The notes below the pieces were generated by a model. That model did no database searches and had not been told where the DNA came from. It saw only the letters and a program-made list of their open reading frames with translations. A stretch of DNA of 64,000 bases, taken from the NCBI GenBank assembly GCA_020636255.1, contig JACJYE010000011.1, positions 211,864-275,863 on the forward strand. Reading direction: 5' to 3'. Position 1 is the first letter of the stretch. Every line of letters starts with the position of its first letter. This document shows positions 59,662-64,000 of this stretch, piece by piece. The DNA is from Lewinellaceae bacterium (lineage in GTDB: Bacteria > Bacteroidota > Bacteroidia > Chitinophagales > Saprospiraceae). Both the position numbers and the translations under genes were made by a program.

Positions 59662-61896
59662 ATGAAGCTTTCTTTACCCCTTACCATTCTGCTCTGTGCG
59701 CTGATACTGAGCGCCATGCCGCTCCGTGCGCAGCGCACCTACGAATTTCCTTTCCAGGACCCCGGCCTGCCGCTCGATAGCCGGGTGGCCGACCTCATCG
59801 GGCGTTTGAGCCTCGAGGAAAAAACCTCGCTGATGTTGTACAATGCGCCGGCCATACCGAGGCTGGGCATACCCGAGTACAACTGGTGGAGCGAAGCTTT
59901 GCACGGGGTGGCGCGCTCGTCGCCCGCCACCGTTTTTCCGCAGGCTATAGGCCTGGCGGCCACCTTTGACCCTGCCCTGATCGAGGCCATGGGGGATGCC
60001 ATCTCGGAGGAGGGGCGCGCCATTTACCATGCTACATTGCGCAAAGGCATACACAAGCAGTATATGGGCCTGACCTTCTGGTCGCCGAATATCAACATCT
60101 TTCGCGACCCGCGCTGGGGGCGCGGCCACGAGACCTACGGCGAAGACCCCTACCTGACGGGCACGATCGGCTCGGCTTTTGTACATGGCATACAGGGCGA
60201 CGACCCCGTTTACCTGAAGGCGGCGGCCTGCGCCAAACACTTTGCCGTGCACAACGGCCCGGAGGCCAAGCGCCACGTGTTCAACGCCATGGCCAGCCCC
60301 AAAGACCTGCAGGAGACCTACCTGCCGGCCTTCAGGCGCCTGGTCGACGACGGCGTGGCCGGTGTGATGTGCGCCTATAACCGCACCAACGACGAGGGCT
60401 GCTGTATAAGCCCGACGCTGCTGCTCAAGACCCTGCGCGAAGACTGGGGCTTCAAGGGGTACCTCGTGTCCGATTGCTGGGCGCTGAGCGACCTGCACAG
60501 CTTCCACAAGGTCACGGCTTCGCCTGAAGAATCGGCGGCCCTGGCCGTCAAGAGCGACCTGAACGTCAATTGCGGGGTGGTATACGGGCAGCTGGATGAG
60601 GCCGTCCGGCAGGGGCTGGCCACCGAAGCGGAAGTGGACAGGGCGCTGGACAAACAACTGCGCATCCGCTTTCGCCTGGGCATGTTCGACCCGCCCGGGC
60701 AGGTATTGTACGCCGGCATCGGCGAGGAGGCCATCCACTCTAAAGATCATATCGAGCTGGCCCGGGAAGTGGCCCGGAAATCCATCGTTTTGCTGAAAAA
60801 TAAAAACAACGCCCTGCCGCTGAAGCCGGACATCGGGCAGATCTACGTCACCGGCCACAACGCCGCCGATGTCAACGTGCTGATCGGCAACTACTTTGGG
60901 GTGAGCAGCCAGATGGTGACCATCCTGGAAGGCATCGCAGGGCATGCTTCGCCTACTACCGTCGTCCAGTACAGCCAGGGCCTGCTGGTGGGGCAGAAGG
61001 AAGTGGCCATTTCCGGCATGAACTACAACGCTTCCAACGCCGACGCGACGGTAGCGGTGATCGGGCTCTCTCCCCTCGAGGAAGGCGAGCAGGGCGACGC
61101 CATCGCTTCCAGCTACGACGGCGACCGCGAGCGGATCGAGCTGCCGGCCCCGCAGATGGAGTTCATCAAAGACCTGCGAAAGCGCTGCGGCGACAGGCCG
61201 CTGGTCGTGGTGGTATGCGGCGGCAGCGCCATGGCCTTCCCGGAGATCCACGAGCTGGCCGACGCCGTGCTGTGGGTGGGCTACCCCGGCGAGCAGGGCG
61301 GCAATGCCGTCGCCGATGTGCTCTTCGGGCAGGTAGCGCCTTCGGGCAGGCTGCCCGTCACCTTTTACGCCGCTACCGAACAGCTGGGCGATTACGAGGA
61401 CTACCGCATAGCGGAAGGGGGGCGCACCTACAGGTACTTCGAGGGCGAACCCCAGTACCCCTTCGGCTTCGGACTGGGTTACAGCCCCATCAAATACAGC
61501 CCTACCGGCTCCACCCGCCTGTCTATACTGGAAGGGGTGAACCTGTCGCTGAAAGTGCGGGTAACCAACGAAGGGGCCCGGCCCCAGGAAGAGGTGGTGC
61601 AGCTGTACATCCATAAGAACGACGCTCCTTTCCCCACGCCCTTGTACGCCCTGAAGGCCTTCCAGCGGGTGTCGCTGGAACCCGGCGCATCTGAAGTCGT
61701 GGAATTTACCGTCGATCGATCCATGCTGGAAGAAGTGGACATGGCGGGCCAACGCACCCTGCTGCCCGGCGCCTATACCTTCTGGGTAGGCGGCGCCAGC
61801 CCGCACCCGGTAGTGGCCAGCCTGGGCGGCGCGGCGCCGGTGCAATACAACGTCATGCTTCGTGTCGTCAAAAAAAGCTTACCAATAAATGAGTGA
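59662..61896 (+). CDS. GH3 family glycoside hydrolase (beta-glucosidase/beta-xylosidase-like), exported
   Basis: A 744-residue protein with a signal peptide (to about residue 24, PLRAQ). The N-terminal GH3 TIM barrel (about residues 30-340) has NWWSEALHGVA, TYGEDPYLTG, KHFAVHN and the catalytic nucleophile Asp271 in LVSDCWALSD. The C-terminal alpha/beta sandwich (about 365-600) and a fibronectin-like domain (about 630-735) follow. The sequence around SEALHGVARS is similar to beta-xylosidases of this family, but substrate cannot be fixed. Overlaps the ROK gene by 8 bp, so they are translationally coupled; the glycosidase product probably feeds the kinase. Confidence 0.93.
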   Translation: MKLSLPLTILLCALILSAMPLRAQRTYEFPFQDPGLPLDSRVADLIGRLSLEEKTSLMLYNAPAIPRLGIPEYNWWSEALHGVARSSPATVFPQAIGLAATFDPALIEAMGDAISEEGRAIYHATLRKGIHKQYMGLTFWSPNINIFRDPRWGRGHETYGEDPYLTGTIGSAFVHGIQGDDPVYLKAAACAKHFAVHNGPEAKRHVFNAMASPKDLQETYLPAFRRLVDDGVAGVMCAYNRTNDEGCCISPTLLLKTLREDWGFKGYLVSDCWALSDLHSFHKVTASPEESAALAVKSDLNVNCGVVYGQLDEAVRQGLATEAEVDRALDKQLRIRFRLGMFDPPGQVLYAGIGEEAIHSKDHIELAREVARKSIVLLKNKNNALPLKPDIGQIYVTGHNAADVNVLIGNYFGVSSQMVTILEGIAGHASPTTVVQYSQGLLVGQKEVAISGMNYNASNADATVAVIGLSPLEEGEQGDAIASSYDGDRERIELPAPQMEFIKDLRKRCGDRPLVVVVCGGSAMAFPEIHELADAVLWVGYPGEQGGNAVADVLFGQVAPSGRLPVTFYAATEQLGDYEDYRIAEGGRTYRYFEGEPQYPFGFGLGYSPIKYSPTGSTRLSILEGVNLSLKVRVTNEGARPQEEVVQLYIHKNDAPFPTPLYALKAFQRVSLEPGASEVVEFTVDRSMLEEVDMAGQRTLLPGAYTFWVGGASPHPVVASLGGAAPVQYNVMLRVVKKSLPINE

Positions 61897-62818
61897 CCTG
61901 AACATTGCCATCGGCGCTGATGTCGGCGGCAGCCATATCACCTGCGCCGCCATAGATATGGAAGCGGGGCGCCTGCTTCCCGGCGCCGTACAACGCGCCG
62001 GCGTCGACAACAACGCCGATGCCGCCACCATCTTCGCCCAGTGGGCGCAGGCCCTGAACGGGGTCATCGCCGGGGTAGAGGCCGGGCGCATCGCCGGCAT
62101 CGGCTTCGCCATGCCTGGCCCCTTCGATTACGTGAACGGCATCTCGAAGATGCAGCACAAGTTCACAGGCATCTACGAGGCCAGCATCCCGGAGGCGCTG
62201 GGCGCCCGGCTCAGCACCCCGCTGCCCATGCGCTTTCTGAACGACGCCACCTCTTTCGCCGTAGGCGAAGCCTGGCTGGGGCAGGGCAGGGGTTACGAGC
62301 GCATGGTGGCCGTCACCCTCGGCACCGGCTTCGGCTCCGCTTTCATCGACCAGGGCGCTCCCGTCGTGCAGCGCGATGACGTGCCGGGCCAGGGCTGCCT
62401 CTGGCACCTGCCCTTCGAAGGCGGCATCGCCGACGAGTACTTCTCCACCCGCTGGTTTGTGAACGAATACGAAAAGGCCACCGGCAAAAAGCTGCCCAAC
62501 GCCAAGGCCATCGCCGATGCTGCCCCCCACGACGCTACCGCCGCTGCGCTGTTCGTGCAGTTTGGCCGCAACCTCGCCGCTTTCCTCGGCCCCCGGCTGC
62601 AGCGCTTCCAGGCCGGCATGCTGGTGATGGGAGGCAATATCTCCGGCGCCTACCCCCTGTTCGGCCCGGCTTATGAAGCGTCTTTGGCCGCCCAGGGCCT
62701 GCGCCTGCCCACCCGCCTGTCGGCCCTCGGCGAAGACGCCGCCATGATCGGCAGCGCGCGGCTGTTCGAGGAGGGCTTCTGGGAGAAGGTGGAAGGGGAG
62801 CTGCGGAAGATGCTGTAG
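61889..62818 (+). CDS. ROK family sugar kinase
   Basis: A 309-residue protein with the ATP-binding DVGGSHITCAAID at the N-terminus (about residues 9-21) and the second phosphate-binding segment AVTLGTGFGSAFID (about 139-152). FLNDATSF carries the catalytic Asp. The zinc-binding CxCGxxGCxE motif of many ROK proteins is missing: the region reads GQGCLWHLPFEGGIADEYFS. It likely phosphorylates a hexose released by the GH3 enzyme; glucokinase-like activity is the simplest guess. ATG 61889 overlaps the GH3 stop (TGA at 61894-61896). A long repeat-rich spacer follows. Confidence 0.9.
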   Translation: MSDLNIAIGADVGGSHITCAAIDMEAGRLLPGAVQRAGVDNNADAATIFAQWAQALNGVIAGVEAGRIAGIGFAMPGPFDYVNGISKMQHKFTGIYEASIPEALGARLSTPLPMRFLNDATSFAVGEAWLGQGRGYERMVAVTLGTGFGSAFIDQGAPVVQRDDVPGQGCLWHLPFEGGIADEYFSTRWFVNEYEKATGKKLPNAKAIADAAPHDATAAALFVQFGRNLAAFLGPRLQRFQAGMLVMGGNISGAYPLFGPAYEASLAAQGLRLPTRLSALGEDAAMIGSARLFEEGFWEKVEGELRKML

Positions 62819-62842
62819 GGGAGGTACACAGAGAGATACACA

Positions 62843-62886
62843 AAGAAGGCACAAAGTAAAGCCTTTGTGTGCCTTTGTGCCTTCTT
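62843..62886. terminator. Hairpin with 14-bp perfect stem after ROK
   Basis: AAGAAGGCACAAAG (62843-62856) pairs perfectly with CTTTGTGCCTTCTT (62873-62886), 16-nt loop. Located 25 bp after the ROK stop codon, the expected place for a terminator. No strong T-run follows. Confidence 0.5.
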
Positions 62887-63265
62887 CGTGCGGCTTTGTG
62901 TTACAAAATCAACCGCCTCTCCCAAAAACTTCCATAACAACATTGTAATATAACAAGGAATGATCTATATTTGAAAGTGTAGTGTTGGGGCTGCTTAGGG
63001 GAGTTGTTCCGGGGGGATTAGCGCGCTTGGATTCTGGCATCCTGATTCACGAAAACGGATATTCCAAACATGCAACTCGAGTTGCGTGTATACAACCGGA
63101 TATTAGGGGATTCACGTAAATGAGGGTTGATGATGATTGAGAAGTTAGGCTTCATGCGAAAAAGGCTAGCGATCAAATAGGCACCTTTGCTTGCACCAAC
63201 CCCCAAGCTTAAGCTTTGCAAGCAAAAGAGCCTGTTTTTATACCAACGCTCCGGCAGAAATTGGC

Positions 63266-63273
63266 TAAATTTG
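63266..63273 (+). promoter_or_regulatory. Promoter -7 box (TAAATTTG) of the methyltransferase gene
   Basis: Matches TAnnTTTG exactly; no clear -33 box. Predicted start near 63280, so the leader would be only about 7 nt before ATG 63287. Confidence 0.45.
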
Positions 63274-63286
63274 AAAAAACGGAAAA

Positions 63287-64000
63287 ATGCAAACGACACT
63301 GTTTGAAAATATAAAGACTGAAAATAACTCAAAGAAGGAAATCTCGTATCATGCAGAGTCCTACAAGGGACTTTATGCCATGCACAAATATTGGGGTAAA
63401 AAACCCTTTAATATAATGGCTGACTTCATAAAAAAATATACGAATGAAGGTGAAATTGTCCTCGACCCTTTTTGTGGTTCAGGCGTAAGTATTTCCGAAG
63501 CTGTATTCCATGGACGAAAAGGTATTGGAATTGACATTAACCCAAGTTCAATCCTGATAACCAAAAACGTAATTATAACCATAGGCAGTAAGAAAATTCT
63601 TGAAGAATTCAAACAAATTAAAGCTACGATTAGAACTAAAATCCAAGAATTATATTTTGTAGAGCGGGATGGCCATAAATATGAAGGCCAAAACTTTCTT
63701 TGGGAGCAAGGTGAACTTACTGAAATTAGATACTCAAACGGTTCTAGAAAAAGACACGTTGTCGAACCTGAAAAGCAAGATTTAGAAAGAGCGACCAAAA
63801 TAAGTTATGAGTCTATTTCGGACTTCATTCCTAATCAGAATTTTTTACACAACTCAAGAATTAATGCCGATAGAGACAAAAGAATAAGTGATTTATTTAC
63901 TCCAAGAAATTTGTATGCCTTGTCATTGATATTCTCCGAAATAGAAAAAATAAAAGATGTCGGCATTCGTGACTTTTTTAAGTTCTGTTTTACCGCCTCA
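63287..64000 (+). CDS. DNA methyltransferase, N-terminal part (runs off right edge)
   Basis: The first 238 codons of a DNA methylase-like protein; the gene continues beyond the window. AESYKGLYAMHKYWGKKPFNIMADFI is followed by VLDPFCGSGVSISEAVFHGRKGIGIDINPSS, the SAM-binding motif I (DPFCGSG) followed by the conserved acidic GIDIN region. The catalytic motif IV (D/N/S-P-P-Y/F) is not yet reached. The arrangement resembles N4-cytosine/N6-adenine methylases of bacterial modification systems. The gene is strikingly AT-rich compared with nearly everything else, suggesting horizontal acquisition, possibly the start of a defence or modification island. It could be an orphan methylase. Confidence 0.85.
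   Translation, partial: MQTTLFENIKTENNSKKEISYHAESYKGLYAMHKYWGKKPFNIMADFIKKYTNEGEIVLDPFCGSGVSISEAVFHGRKGIGIDINPSSILITKNVIITIGSKKILEEFKQIKATIRTKIQELYFVERDGHKYEGQNFLWEQGELTEIRYSNGSRKRHVVEPEKQDLERATKISYESISDFIPNQNFLHNSRINADRDKRISDLFTPRNLYALSLIFSEIEKIKDVGIRDFFKFCFTAS

Larger units (their letters stand above)
62819..63286. other. 468-bp spacer between ROK and the methyltransferase gene
   Basis: Contains a 14-bp perfect hairpin (62843-62856 with 62873-62886), a probable bidirectional terminator or dispersed palindrome. The rest shows no gene. Base composition becomes markedly AT-rich toward 63250. A -7-like box TAAATTTG (63266-63273) lies just before the next start. Confidence 0.65.

Noticed and set aside
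59674..61845. 723-residue minus-strand ORF
   Set aside because: Antisense to the GH3 gene, which has all family motifs; the reverse translation is rich in His/Gln/Gly and has no domain.

Overview
The window looks like chromosomal DNA from a moderately GC-rich member of the Bacteroidota, probably Saprospiria/Lewinella-like. The reasons are: promoters of the Bacteroidota type (TTTG, then TAnnTTTG), many lipoproteins, TonB-dependent receptors with an N-terminal carboxypeptidase-regulatory-like domain, a secreted nuclease with a C-terminal domain like those used by type IX secretion, and few Shine-Dalgarno sequences. The lineage is inferred; there is no rRNA in the window.

Layout. 1-2223 (minus): the 5' end of an alternative (N-type) ATP synthase beta gene and a choline-transporter-like Na+ symporter. 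2397-7450 (plus): phosphatidylcholine synthase, a lipoprotein made only of a TonB-plug-like domain, an AspT/YidE-type antiporter and a TPR protein. 7606-13205 (minus): a large Asp-box/VPS10-like secreted protein, a LolA-like protein and a coiled-coil secreted protein. 13483-18763 (plus): prolyl oligopeptidase, diadenylate cyclase CdaA, a GNAT acetyltransferase and an M20 peptidase. 18760-21627: an MFS transporter divergent from trehalase. 21639-26699 (minus): a class III cyclase, a cholesterol-dependent-cytolysin-like lipoprotein and an M1 aminopeptidase. 26771-36497: glycerophosphodiesterase, serine hydrolase, RecQ, PurU, two unknown proteins, an AAA+ ATPase and TsaC. 36682-50136: two TonB-dependent receptors, an atypical polysaccharide deacetylase, a sulfatase, a secreted nuclease, MsrB, a 3-mercaptopyruvate sulfurtransferase and hypotheticals. 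50607-52883 (minus): pgk and gap. 53349-53569: two tRNA-Glu genes. 54383-58640 (plus): GntP/DsdX-like permease, RidA, D-serine dehydratase/D-threonine aldolase-like enzyme and M19 dipeptidase. 59662-62818 (plus): GH3 glycosidase and ROK sugar kinase. From 63287: the start of an AT-rich DNA methyltransferase gene.

Functional groupings. The choline transporter and phosphatidylcholine synthase are divergent neighbours and suggest a choline-scavenging route to phosphatidylcholine. The GntP-RidA-DSD/DTA-M19 group reads as a cassette for D-amino acids or peptides containing them; I infer D-serine as the likely substrate. GH3-ROK and MFS-trehalase are sugar-use pairs. Several secreted or lipid-anchored peptidases (S9, M1, M20, M19) fit a polymer- and protein-degrading heterotroph.

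The most striking non-coding content is a set of small mobile-looking elements. A 944-bp element has perfect 16-bp inverted ends and a perfect 10-bp target duplication and sits exactly at a stop codon. Two copies of a 151/152-bp palindromic element each sit 15 bp before a start codon. Two copies of a roughly 107-bp hairpin element each sit 27 bp before a start codon. Several spacers also hold tandem repeats (46-mer and heptamer units).
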